Assembly: GCF_015191005.1 (NCBI RefSeq)
Contig: NZ_CP040442.1
Span: 2,356,001 to 2,420,000, forward strand
Length of the DNA: 64,000 nucleotides
Direction of reading: 5' to 3'
Origin: Kaistella flava (ex Peng et al. 2021)
GTDB taxonomy: Bacteria > Bacteroidota > Bacteroidia > Flavobacteriales > Weeksellaceae
Part shown: piece by piece, positions 26,228 through 34,318 of the stretch
Layout of the letters: each line of letters opens with the position of its first letter
Position numbering within the stretch: the stretch's first letter is position 1
Notes under the pieces: generated by a model
The model's database searches: none
What the model was told of the DNA's origin: nothing
The model's input: only the letters and a program-made list of their open reading frames with translations
Program-made: the position numbers and the translations under genes

Positions 26228-26556
26228 CACAAGAGAAACTATAAGCCGGATTCTGTAAATTGACCGAAGCCAAAACGCCTGTTATTTATCTACGCTTTAC
26301 ATTGCTGCAAAACTTTAGCTGCTTACCCCTCGGTTTTTGGAGCGAGCCGCTCCTATTTTCACTGCTGAAAAAATCCGATATACTTAACATTGCACCGCAA
26401 AGAGTTTACCTGGTTTCACTATAAATTAATATACATTCTTTCTGTTGCACTTGTCCTGATCTCACGACCGACGGATGTTATCCGCTTTGCTGCTCTCTGG
26501 TGTCCGGACTTTCCTACCCCCAACGAATCGGGAATCAACAAGCCGTTTTTCTTGTG
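26228..26556 (-). ncRNA. rnpB: RNase P RNA component
   Basis: The minus strand carries the universal RNase P landmarks: GGAAAGTCCGGACACC near the 5' end, ATCAGGACAAGTGCAACAG in the middle, and AGAATCCGGCTTATAG near the 3' end. Ends are set by pairing of CACAAGA (26556-26550) with TCTTGTG (26234-26228), the presumed P1. Length is about 329 nt. It is a bacterial type A-like RNA that cleaves pre-tRNA 5' leaders with RnpA. Confidence 0.95.
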
Positions 26557-26739
26557 GATGGCAAATATAAGGTTTTTCTGCGTTCTGTTTTTAGAGAATT
26601 TTTTGAGTAATTGTGTAATTGTGATTTTGGAAAAGTGAGTGATTCTTTTGATATTAAATGGAAAATATTAAATTAATAAATATCAATATCTTTTTGCTTT
26701 TTGCTTCCTCCATCTTTTAATTAAATTTTTGGAAAGAAA

Positions 26740-26772
26740 TTTGCTAGCACGAAACCTTAAATTATATCTTTG
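26740..26772 (+). promoter_or_regulatory. Promoter (-33 TTTG, -7 TATCTTTG) for the MscS gene
   Basis: TTTG (26740-26743), a 21-nt spacer and TATCTTTG (26765-26772). The ATG begins only 4 nt after the -7 box, so the transcript is likely leaderless or nearly so. Confidence 0.55.
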
Positions 26773-26776
26773 AACT

Positions 26777-27613
26777 ATGAATTATATTGAAATTGTAACC
26801 TCTGTTTTAGAACGCTGGTACGCCGGACTTGCCCAGGCAACACCGAAAATCGTTGTCGGGATATTAGTTTTCTTTTTGTTCTTAATGATGAGTTCTTTTC
26901 TCAGTAAAATATCCGTTAGAATTTTTCATAAGTTTTTTCCGAAAAGTCAAAACAGTTCTGTTGTTACTTTAATTAAAGTTTTCAAATTCCTTATTATTCT
27001 TTCTGGCGCATTTATTTCCCTGGAAATTATGGGAATGGGAAGCTTCGTCTTAAAATTTATTGGAAGTTTAGGAGTTGCCGGTGTTGTAGCGGGAGTTGCT
27101 TTGAAAGATCTTGTTTCCTCCATGTTTTCCGGAGCATTGGTTGGAATCGATAAATCATTTACTGACGGTGATTATGTTTCCATTAAAGATATAACTGGTG
27201 TGGTTGAAAAAATCGGTTTCTTAACCACGAAAATCATTACCGATGAAGGCAAGAAAGTTTTTGTACCTAACCAATTGATATTTAGCGCCCCTTTTGTTAA
27301 CTACTCCTCATCTGGCCAGCGGAAAATTTTTCTGGATTTGCAAGTTGACAGCAATCAGGATTTGGAGAAAACGAGACAAGTGATTTTAGATGAGATTAAA
27401 AGTTTTGATACGACTGATCATATTGAAGAAACACAAGTTATTTTTCTAAAACAATCTTTTGGAGTTTTCTATTTACAAGCCCGCTTTTTTATGAAAAGTG
27501 GCAAAGATATTATGAAAGTTAAGAGTGACGCATTAATCAAACTGAAAACTAAATTGGAAGAATCAGGTATTGAACTGGCGACTCAGGCTCAAATTAATAC
27601 AAGTAATTCTTAA
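26777..27613 (+). CDS. Small-conductance mechanosensitive channel (MscS family)
   Basis: 278 residues, close to E. coli MscS size. Two N-terminal helices are followed by the pore-lining third helix, GVAGVVAGVALKDLVSSMFSG, then the beta domain (VSIKDITGVVEKIGFLTTKI; VFVPNQLIFSAPFVNYS) and the alpha/beta C-terminal domain. It releases solutes on hypo-osmotic shock. It stands alone on the plus strand. Confidence 0.93.
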   Translation: MNYIEIVTSVLERWYAGLAQATPKIVVGILVFFLFLMMSSFLSKISVRIFHKFFPKSQNSSVVTLIKVFKFLIILSGAFISLEIMGMGSFVLKFIGSLGVAGVVAGVALKDLVSSMFSGALVGIDKSFTDGDYVSIKDITGVVEKIGFLTTKIITDEGKKVFVPNQLIFSAPFVNYSSSGQRKIFLDLQVDSNQDLEKTRQVILDEIKSFDTTDHIEETQVIFLKQSFGVFYLQARFFMKSGKDIMKVKSDALIKLKTKLEESGIELATQAQINTSNS

Positions 27614-27681
27614 ATTCTAAACATCATTTAAAAAGGAAGAAGCTTTTTTATTAAAAGAATTTCATAAATCAACTTTTAGTA

Positions 27682-27689
27682 TATATTTG
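27682..27689 (+). promoter_or_regulatory. -7 promoter box for the LRR protein gene
   Basis: TATATTTG matches TAnnTTTG. It covers the TTG at 27687, so translation must start later; this supports the GTG at 27714. Confidence 0.6.
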
Positions 27690-27713
27690 TATGATACAAA
27701 AACTAAAAATTCA

Positions 27714-29345
27714 GTGAAAAAAACTTTATTCTTTATCCTTCTTTCCAGCCTTTGTTTTGGACAAAACTGGAGCATTTCATTTGCTGAAAGATCCTCTTTA
27801 ATTAACATATACAATGCTACGAACGGTGAAAACTGGAGTACAACATGGGATTTAAATAAAGATCCTAAATATTGGTACGGAATCAAAATTAAAAAAGGAA
27901 ATGTAAGCGAAGTTAACCTTCGTGGAAATGCTTTGAAAGGAAATTTTCCAGTTTCAGTTTCCGGTTTATCAAAACTCGAAAAACTCGATTTAAGTTCTAA
28001 TCAACTAACGGGCGAAGTTTCTACAGCGATTTCAGGTTTAAATACTTTAGTTCGGTTAGACATAAGCAATAATCGATTTACCGGTGATCCAACGGCTGCG
28101 ATTTTGCCACTTTCACAACTTCAGGAAATCTCAGTTGGAAATAATGATTTCATTTTTGCTGATATCGAAACCTTTTTACAAAATTTTCCGAATATTGAAA
28201 TTCTGGATTTATCTCATATTGATATAAACGCCGTTCCACAAAAAATTTCGACCTTAACTAAACTTCAGTCACTGAATTTAAGCAACAATTCAATTGCTCA
28301 AAATTTCAATTATCTTTCATCGTTAATTTCTTTAAAGGAACTAAATCTTTCGGGAAATCAGCTGACGAAAATTCCAACAGAACTTGGAACGCTTTCTAAT
28401 TTACAAAGTCTTGATTTAAGTTACAATAGTATTTCAGCCAATTCAACTGCACCTTTAGTACAAATGAAAAATTTAGAATGGTTGTCTTTCGCGGGAAACC
28501 AAATGACGAATTTCCCACCGCAACTTTCACAATTAACAAAATTGATCCATCTGAATTTTTCGGATAATAAAATTTCTGGTGGCTTCGAAAGTTTAGTTGG
28601 CTTGCAAAACTTAGAACAAATCTATTTAGATAAAAATTTAATTTCAGGTGCATTTCCAAGTTCTCTTTTGCAATTGAAAAAGTTACAGATGTTGTCCTTG
28701 AATGGAAATCAACTTTATGGTGAAATTCCAGAAACCATTCCTGCAATTACCTTCATTGATAATAATCGATTTACAAAACAAGACCTAAAAACATTTTTAC
28801 TTAAAAATAAGTCGCTGGCTGATTTCACTTATTCTCCTCAAAGATATGATGAGCCGAAAACTATTTTTGCAAGCCTCGGGAGTTCCGCGAGTTTACCACA
28901 ATCCCTTTCAGGAGACGATTATCAATATACATGGTTTAAAAATTTAGATCAAAAAACTCCGCTTAGTTCAGAAAAATATTACATCAGTAATGTTGAAGTA
29001 GAAGATTTTACCGATTATACTTGTGAAGCTTACTCTTTCGAAGTTCTTCCAAAAGAACTCATGGAAATTTCTTTCTTTCGGGAACCAGTTACTTTAGCAA
29101 AAGAATTAGCAACTGCGGAAGTCAAAACCGATTTAATTGTTTATCCGAATCCAGCAAAAGATTTCCTTTATATTAAAACCACCAAACTCGATATTGAAAA
29201 AGTATTTATTTTCGATTTAAGTGGGAAATTAATCATGACTGAGAAATCCAAAACAATCAACATTAACCATTTGCCATCCGCAACTTATATTATTTCTATT
29301 AAAACTTCTGATGGTTTGAAATCGTTTAAGTTTATTAAGCAATAA
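27714..29345 (+). CDS. Secreted leucine-rich-repeat protein with T9SS sorting domain
   Basis: 543 residues from GTG 27714, where a signal peptide begins (VKKTLFFILLSSLCFGQNW). About ten leucine-rich repeats run from ~70 to ~360 (LEKLDLSSNQLTG, LQSLNLSNNSIAQ, LKELNLSGNQLTK and similar). An Ig-like stretch (YTWFKNLDQ...YTCEAYSF) precedes a C-terminal type A sorting domain starting VYPNPAKDFLYIKT and ending SFKFIKQ. The protein should pass the outer membrane through the type IX secretion system and be anchored or released at the cell surface. Plausible roles are adhesion or substrate binding; none is shown. Confidence 0.9.
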   Translation: MKKTLFFILLSSLCFGQNWSISFAERSSLINIYNATNGENWSTTWDLNKDPKYWYGIKIKKGNVSEVNLRGNALKGNFPVSVSGLSKLEKLDLSSNQLTGEVSTAISGLNTLVRLDISNNRFTGDPTAAILPLSQLQEISVGNNDFIFADIETFLQNFPNIEILDLSHIDINAVPQKISTLTKLQSLNLSNNSIAQNFNYLSSLISLKELNLSGNQLTKIPTELGTLSNLQSLDLSYNSISANSTAPLVQMKNLEWLSFAGNQMTNFPPQLSQLTKLIHLNFSDNKISGGFESLVGLQNLEQIYLDKNLISGAFPSSLLQLKKLQMLSLNGNQLYGEIPETIPAITFIDNNRFTKQDLKTFLLKNKSLADFTYSPQRYDEPKTIFASLGSSASLPQSLSGDDYQYTWFKNLDQKTPLSSEKYYISNVEVEDFTDYTCEAYSFEVLPKELMEISFFREPVTLAKELATAEVKTDLIVYPNPAKDFLYIKTTKLDIEKVFIFDLSGKLIMTEKSKTININHLPSATYIISIKTSDGLKSFKFIKQ

Positions 29346-29400
29346 TCGATTTTATTAATCAACAATAATCATTTGAATAGTTTTCATCAATCAATTAAGC

Positions 29401-29431
29401 TTTGGAATGGATTCTATCTTCCGTAAATTTG
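29401..29431 (+). promoter_or_regulatory. Full Bacteroidota-type promoter for dps
   Basis: TTTG (29401-29404), exactly 19 nt, then TAAATTTG (29424-29431): the consensus TTTG-N19-TAnnTTTG. The ATG at 29449 lies 17 nt past the -7 box. Confidence 0.75.
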
Positions 29432-29448
29432 TTTTAAATAAAAAGATA

Positions 29449-29925
29449 ATGAACAATTCAAAAATCATAGGTTTAAACGAAACCGACTGTCAAAAGATTT
29501 CAGAAAAATTAAATATCCTTTTAGCTAATTATTCAGTTTTCTATCAAAATACGAGAGGTGCACATTGGAATATTAAAGGAGACCAATTCTTTACTCTTCA
29601 CCCGAAATTTGAAGAACTTTACAATAATTTGGTTTTAAAAATTGATGAAATCGCTGAGAGAATTCTAACACTTGGTTCTACACCACATCACAATTACTCT
29701 GATTATCTGACGCTTTCCAATATTAAAGAAAGTAAAGAAGTTTCAAATGGGACGAAAGATGTTGAAAATATTCTAGTCTCTTTTAAAACCGTACTGGATT
29801 TACAGAGAGATTTGCTTGATGTAACTGAGAAAGCTGGCGACGAAGGAACCAATTCGCAAATGAGTGATTATATAACAGAACAGGAAAAAGAAGTTTGGAT
29901 GTACAATTCTTACCTCGGAAAATAA
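29449..29925 (+). CDS. dps: Dps-family DNA protection ferritin
   Basis: 158 residues from ATG 29449; an upstream ATG at 29407 is excluded because it lies within the promoter. Ferroxidase-site residues at the subunit interface are His39 (GAHWN), Asp66 and Glu70 (KIDEIAERI), with the exact family spacing of 27 and 4. Dps forms dodecamers that oxidise Fe(II) with peroxide and protect DNA. The N-terminal tail is short with few lysines, so direct DNA binding is uncertain. Transcribed alone. Confidence 0.93.
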   Translation: MNNSKIIGLNETDCQKISEKLNILLANYSVFYQNTRGAHWNIKGDQFFTLHPKFEELYNNLVLKIDEIAERILTLGSTPHHNYSDYLTLSNIKESKEVSNGTKDVENILVSFKTVLDLQRDLLDVTEKAGDEGTNSQMSDYITEQEKEVWMYNSYLGK

Positions 29926-29950
29926 AGTTTTAAATACTTAATAATTATAA

Positions 29951-29976
29951 AAATCGTCTTTTTAAAGGCGATTTTC
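29951..29976 (+). terminator. Intrinsic terminator after dps
   Basis: AAATCGTCTTT pairs with AAAGGCGATTT (one G-U pair), followed by TCGTTTTT. Confidence 0.8.
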
Positions 29977-29989
29977 GTTTTTGAATTTC

Positions 29990-29997
29990 TAAATTTG
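29990..29997 (+). promoter_or_regulatory. -7 promoter box for nicotinate phosphoribosyltransferase
   Basis: TAAATTTG fits TAnnTTTG, 19 nt before ATG 30017. It overlaps the tail of the dps terminator region. Confidence 0.5.
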
Positions 29998-30016
29998 TTT
30001 GAATATATAATAAACT

Positions 30017-31198
30017 ATGATTGAAGTTCGTCTAAAGTCAATTCTCGATAATGATTTCTATAAAATTACGATGCAAAATGCGGTCATCAAACTTTTCCCG
30101 AATGAGAAAGTAAAATACCAATTCATCAATCGTGGCAAACATCATTTCCCACCAGGATTCGGTGAAGAATTACGAAGATCAATCAACGCAATGGCGGAAC
30201 TGAAATTAACGAAAGACGAAAAACAATTCTTAAAAGAAACTTGCCCTTATTTAGATCTTCCTTATTTAGATTTTCTCGGTGGTTATCATTACGATCCAAG
30301 CGAAGTTCAAATAATCCAAACCGAAGAATCTCTGGAAGTTACAGTAGAAGGAGAATGGTATCGCACGATTTTGTGGGAAGTTCCGATTCTTTCCCTAATC
30401 TCAGAATTGCATTACGAAATGAATCACATGGAGCGCAATTCTAATGAAGCGGTTATTCAAACCACTTTAGAAAAAGCCGATCAGCTCAATATTCTAGGCG
30501 TGACTTTCGCCGAATTTGGAACGCGCAGAAGACATTCTTATAAAGTGCACGATTTGGTGGTTGACTCTTTGGTGAGAGACAATGTTTCAGGGAATTTCAT
30601 CGGAAGTTCTAATGTTCACTTTGCTATGAAATATGGCATAAAACCAATCGGAACACACGCTCACGAATGGTTTATGTTCCACGCTGCAGAATATGGTTTT
30701 AAAATGGCAAACGCTCTTTCACTCGAACATTGGGTCGATGTTTATCGCGGCGACTTGGGAGTTGCGCTATCCGACACTTATACGACCGAAGTTTTCTTTC
30801 AGCAATTCGATAAAAAATTTGCCAAACTATTTGATGGCGTTCGTCACGATAGTGGTGATCCGATAGAATTTGCCAATAAAACCATTGAACATTACAAGAA
30901 AAACGGCATCAATCCATTATTCAAATACATTATTTTTTCTGATGGATTAAATCTGGAAAAAGTAGAAGAAATCACAAAAGCCTGCAAAGGCAGAATCGGA
31001 ATTTCTTTCGGAATCGGTACCAACTTAACAAACGACGTAGGTTTAAAACCAATGAATATCGTAATGAAACTCATTGCCGCACAATCAATTAACGGCGATT
31101 GGATTCCAACCGTAAAACTTTCAGACGAACACGGGAAATACACCGGCGATCCAAAAATGATCGAACTCGCAAAAGAGTTTTTAAGGATTAAAGAATAA
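30017..31198 (+). CDS. pncB: Nicotinate phosphoribosyltransferase
   Basis: Makes nicotinate mononucleotide from nicotinate and PRPP, the entry step of the Preiss-Handler salvage route to NAD. The 393-residue protein shows NDFYKITMQNAV at the N-terminus, GTRRRHSYKVHD, the catalytic-histidine region GTHAHEWFMFHA, the phosphate-binding DGVRHDSGDP and FGIGTNLTNDVG near the end. Transcribed alone; nothing odd seen. Confidence 0.95.
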   Translation: MIEVRLKSILDNDFYKITMQNAVIKLFPNEKVKYQFINRGKHHFPPGFGEELRRSINAMAELKLTKDEKQFLKETCPYLDLPYLDFLGGYHYDPSEVQIIQTEESLEVTVEGEWYRTILWEVPILSLISELHYEMNHMERNSNEAVIQTTLEKADQLNILGVTFAEFGTRRRHSYKVHDLVVDSLVRDNVSGNFIGSSNVHFAMKYGIKPIGTHAHEWFMFHAAEYGFKMANALSLEHWVDVYRGDLGVALSDTYTTEVFFQQFDKKFAKLFDGVRHDSGDPIEFANKTIEHYKKNGINPLFKYIIFSDGLNLEKVEEITKACKGRIGISFGIGTNLTNDVGLKPMNIVMKLIAAQSINGDWIPTVKLSDEHGKYTGDPKMIELAKEFLRIKE

Positions 31199-31378
31199 TT
31201 TATTTACAGCTATTTGATTCAATCGAGTAGCTTTTTTTCGGACGTTTTTTGAAGGTATTTCCTGGCTAAAATGCCTGATTTTTAGTAACTAAATTTTATA
31301 TTACATCGCGATATAAAATTTTAAAAGTGTTTTCTAAAGAACTTTTCCACAAAACAAGAAAATCACTATAATTCTGCC

Positions 31379-31386
31379 TATTTTTG
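31379..31386 (+). promoter_or_regulatory. -7 promoter box for rmuC
   Basis: TATTTTTG fits TAnnTTTG and ends 4 nt before the ATG at 31391, implying a leaderless or very short leader transcript. Confidence 0.5.
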
Positions 31387-31390
31387 AAAC

Positions 31391-32761
31391 ATGGATTTCA
31401 CTTCTCTTTTAATCGGCTTTATATTCGGCGGCATTACTGGCGCAGTTATTATTTATTTAATTGTAAAATCTTCCCACATTCCTAGAAAATCGTTTGATGA
31501 TCTCAATCAAAACTTCATCAGAACAACTGCTGATTTAGAAAACTCAAAATTTAAAAATGAAGAATCTTCTAACCTAAACTCCAGTTTAAAATCAGAGATA
31601 CAGAATTTACAATATGATAAGCAGGAATTAATTGTCCTTCAATCACAACTCACGGCAAAGAATGAAAATCTTCAAATCCTTTTGGAAACTCAAAAAGGAG
31701 AAATTACAAAAATGCAGGAATTGGCAAAAAGCGAATTTCAAAACTTAGCCAACAAAATTTTAGAAGAAAAGACCGAAAAATTTACCGCTTTAAACCAATC
31801 CAATTTAAAAAATATTTTAGAACCTTTTCAAGAAAAAATCACCGAACTTAGAAATAAAGTCGGAGAAACTTATGATAAAGAATCAAAAGAACGTTTTTCT
31901 TTAGGTGAAAAAGTAAAAGAATTGGCTATTCTTAATCAGCAGATTTCAGAAGACGCTAAAAAATTAACACGCGCTCTGAAAGGTGAAAGTAAAACCCAGG
32001 GAAACTGGGGCGAAATGATTTTAGAAAGTATTCTTGAAAAATCAGGTTTGGTAAAAGGCAGAGAATATTTCCTGGAACATGAACTGCGCGATGAAGATAA
32101 CAAAGCACTTTTTTCAGAATTCTCAGGTAAGAAAATGCGTCCGGATGCGGTTGTAAAATATCCTGATGAAAGAAATGTGATTATCGATTCTAAAGTTTCT
32201 TTGACGACATTTATTGAACTGGTCGATGAAAATGACGATGAAATTTATCAAATGAAACTCAACCAACATTTGGCTTCGGTAAAAAATCACATCAAGCAAT
32301 TAAGTGACAAAGCATATGATGATTACGACAAATCTTTGGATTTTGTGATGATGTTTATTCCAAGTGAACCCGCTTATATTGCAGCGATGCAAGCAGATCC
32401 AAATCTATGGAATTTCGCTTATGACAAAAGAATATTATTACTCAATCCGAGTAATTTAATCACTTCTCTGAAACTGGTTGCAGATCTCTGGAAGCGGGAA
32501 TATCAAAATAAAAACGCCACAGAAATTGCAGAACGAGGTGCAAAACTATATGATAAATTTGTAGGCTTTGTAGAAAACTTAGAGAAATTAGGAAAGAATA
32601 TCGACCAAGCTAAAAACGTTTACAACGACGCATTCAAGCAACTTTCCACCGGAAATGACAACCTCATCGTTCAAACAAATAAACTGAAATCTTTAGGAAT
32701 TAAAAATAAAAAAAGTCTTCCTCAAAGTTTAGAAGAATCATCAGAAAACCTAGTTGATTAA
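31391..32761 (+). CDS. rmuC: DNA recombination protein RmuC
   Basis: 456 residues: an N-terminal membrane helix (LLIGFIFGGITGAVIIYLIV), a long coiled coil over roughly 30-190, and the RmuC nuclease-like domain (GNWGEMILESILEKSGL, RPDAVVKYPDERNVIIDSKV, MMFIPSEPAYIAAMQ). The PD-(D/E)xK-like IDSKVS stretch is the presumed catalytic core. RmuC limits inversion and rearrangement at short repeats. Transcribed alone. Confidence 0.93.
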   Translation: MDFTSLLIGFIFGGITGAVIIYLIVKSSHIPRKSFDDLNQNFIRTTADLENSKFKNEESSNLNSSLKSEIQNLQYDKQELIVLQSQLTAKNENLQILLETQKGEITKMQELAKSEFQNLANKILEEKTEKFTALNQSNLKNILEPFQEKITELRNKVGETYDKESKERFSLGEKVKELAILNQQISEDAKKLTRALKGESKTQGNWGEMILESILEKSGLVKGREYFLEHELRDEDNKALFSEFSGKKMRPDAVVKYPDERNVIIDSKVSLTTFIELVDENDDEIYQMKLNQHLASVKNHIKQLSDKAYDDYDKSLDFVMMFIPSEPAYIAAMQADPNLWNFAYDKRILLLNPSNLITSLKLVADLWKREYQNKNATEIAERGAKLYDKFVGFVENLEKLGKNIDQAKNVYNDAFKQLSTGNDNLIVQTNKLKSLGIKNKKSLPQSLEESSENLVD

Positions 32762-33025
32762 ACAAAATAGAAAAAAATTCGAACTTCCAATAACTGATTG
32801 TATTTTTCAAAACCGCAATCCTTCAATTTCGGCGTCGAGCTCTTTTATTGATTTCTGGCTCCAAAACTATCCAGTAATCTTATTGTGAATTTTTCAGAAG
32901 CCTAATATCTAACTCTAATAATAAAAAACTTTTGCGACTTTGTGGTTAAAAGACTAAACTTTTATTCTTAGACAATTAATTAAATTTTCAAATTCTTTAT
33001 CCTTTAATGAAATTGACCTTTTTAC

Positions 33026-33033
33026 TACATTTG
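33026..33033 (+). promoter_or_regulatory. -7 promoter box for the SpoU methyltransferase gene
   Basis: TACATTTG fits TAnnTTTG and ends 4 nt before ATG 33038 (spacer CAAA), again implying a leaderless transcript. Confidence 0.5.
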
Positions 33034-33037
33034 CAAA

Positions 33038-33805
33038 ATGATTATCGAAAGTACCCAAAACGAAAAAATAAAATATATCACTCGTCTTATAACGGATAAT
33101 AGATTCCGCAAAAAAGAAGATGTTTTTGTGATAGAAGGGAAGCAGGAAAATGAAAGAGCATTGAAATATGGTTTTGATGCGCAGGAATTTTATATCGCTG
33201 AAAGTATTTTTGATGACGAGTTACCAAAAGGAAAAGTTCATTTGGTCTCCGATAAGATTTACGATAAAATAGCTTATCGCGGTTCTTCAGAAGGGATTAT
33301 TGGAATTTACAAAACTAAAAAATCTGACTTAAAAGATTTTAAACCAAAAGAAAACTCCTCTATAATAATCGTAGAAAGCATTGAAAAGCCTGGAAATCTT
33401 GGTGCAATATTAAGAAGTTGCGAAGCTTTTGGAATTGATGCTTTAATTGTGACCGATACAAAAGTGGATTTTTATAATCCAAATGTCATCCGATCAAGTG
33501 TCGGCTGTCTTTTTGGAATGAACATTTTTAATTCAAGCAATGAAGAGCTTCACCAATATTTAATTGAAAACAATTATAATATCTATACCACGATCATGGA
33601 TACGGAAGCTGCAAATATTCAAGACAGAAATTTGAAAGAAAAAAGTGCCGTTCTTTTTGGGACCGAACATTCTGGATTAACGGACTTCTGGATTGGAAAA
33701 GGAAAGAATACTATTATTCCAATGTCGGGAAGCATTGACTCTTTGAATTTGAGTAATGCAGTTGCAATATGTTGTTACGAGATCTCTCGTCAGAAAATGT
33801 CATAA
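33038..33805 (+). CDS. TrmH/SpoU-family RNA 2'-O-methyltransferase
   Basis: 255-residue SPOUT enzyme. An N-terminal L30e-like substrate-binding domain (RFRKKEDVFVIEGKQENERA) is followed by the trefoil-knot domain with motif 1 EKPGNLGAILRSCEAFG, motif 2 LFGTEHSGLTDFW and motif 3 IPMSGSIDSLNLSNAVAIC. It methylates a ribose 2'-OH of rRNA or tRNA using SAM; the target nucleotide is not predictable here. Confidence 0.92.
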   Translation: MIIESTQNEKIKYITRLITDNRFRKKEDVFVIEGKQENERALKYGFDAQEFYIAESIFDDELPKGKVHLVSDKIYDKIAYRGSSEGIIGIYKTKKSDLKDFKPKENSSIIIVESIEKPGNLGAILRSCEAFGIDALIVTDTKVDFYNPNVIRSSVGCLFGMNIFNSSNEELHQYLIENNYNIYTTIMDTEAANIQDRNLKEKSAVLFGTEHSGLTDFWIGKGKNTIIPMSGSIDSLNLSNAVAICCYEISRQKMS

Positions 33806-33843
33806 AAAAAATAACCGCTTCTCTAAGAGAAACGGTTATCTTG
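33804..33843. terminator. Intrinsic terminator, strongest on the minus strand
   Basis: ATAACCG-CTTCTC pairs with GAGAAA-CGGTTAT (33811-33839), with eight T after the stem on the minus strand. It ends the small lipoprotein gene and may also stop the methyltransferase transcript. Confidence 0.85.
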
Positions 33844-33860
33844 TAGTAAGTTGTTACTAA

Positions 33861-34139
33861 TTATTTAGTAGCGTCTTTTGCATCTTTAGCAGCTTCAGTT
33901 GCAGCATCAGCAGCACCTTTAGCAGCATCAGCAGCACCTTCTACTTTCGTAGTTGCAGCATCAGCAGTAACAGTAGCAGCAGAATCAACAACAGCAGCAG
34001 CAGAATCAACAACAGCAGCAGCAGAATCAACTACAACAGCAGCAGAATCAGAAGCGTTAGCAGTTTCTACAGTTTCAGTTTTGTTACAAGCTACAAGAGC
34101 TAAAGCAGCGATAGCAGCTACGAATAATGACTTTTTCAT
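33861..34139 (-). CDS. Small Ala-rich repeat lipoprotein
   Basis: 92 residues with a lipoprotein signal (KKSLFVAAIAALALVAC, Cys18 as the lipidated residue). The mature part is almost entirely Ala, Val, Asp, Ser, Thr and Lys. Three near-identical heptads (VVDSAAA) at about residues 36-56 are encoded by a 21-bp tandem repeat. The C-terminal Ala/Lys/Asp section (EGAADAAKGAADAATEAAKD) looks like an amphipathic helix. It is probably an abundant periplasmic or outer-membrane-linked small lipoprotein, comparable in style to Lpp-like or LEA-like proteins; function unknown. Confidence 0.8.
   Translation of the reverse strand: MKKSLFVAAIAALALVACNKTETVETANASDSAAVVVDSAAAVVDSAAAVVDSAATVTADAATTKVEGAADAAKGAADAATEAAKDAKDATK
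33967..34044. repeat. 21-bp tandem repeat inside the lipoprotein gene
   Basis: AGCAGCAGCAGAATCAACAAC and close copies recur in tandem (about three to four units), encoding heptads of the type AAVVDSA. Copy number may vary by slippage. Confidence 0.7.
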
Positions 34140-34208
34140 AATAAATTAAATTTAATTGTTTTGTTGTATTAAAGTTTGTGTGTTCTCATTTATCATTTCG
34201 AACAGGAC

Positions 34209-34216
34209 AAAGGTAT
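34209..34216 (-). promoter_or_regulatory. -7 promoter box for the Ala-rich lipoprotein
   Basis: TACCTTTG on the minus strand fits TAnnTTTG, leaving a leader of about 65 nt to ATG 34139. Confidence 0.5.
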
Positions 34217-34318
34217 GGTGAGAAATAAATTTGTATTGGAAAATTAATTGTAATATATTTGTAAAATCGTTTTACAAAAAAACATTACTGAAAATCAATA
34301 AATTACATAAAAATAGCA

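Noticed and set aside
26390-26638. 82-codon plus-strand frame
   Set aside because: It lies across the RNase P RNA, whose conserved motifs explain the sequence.
33967-34044. Tandem repeat considered as a CRISPR or minisatellite outside genes
   Set aside because: The 21-bp units keep the reading frame of the lipoprotein and encode VVDSAAA heptads, so they are coding.
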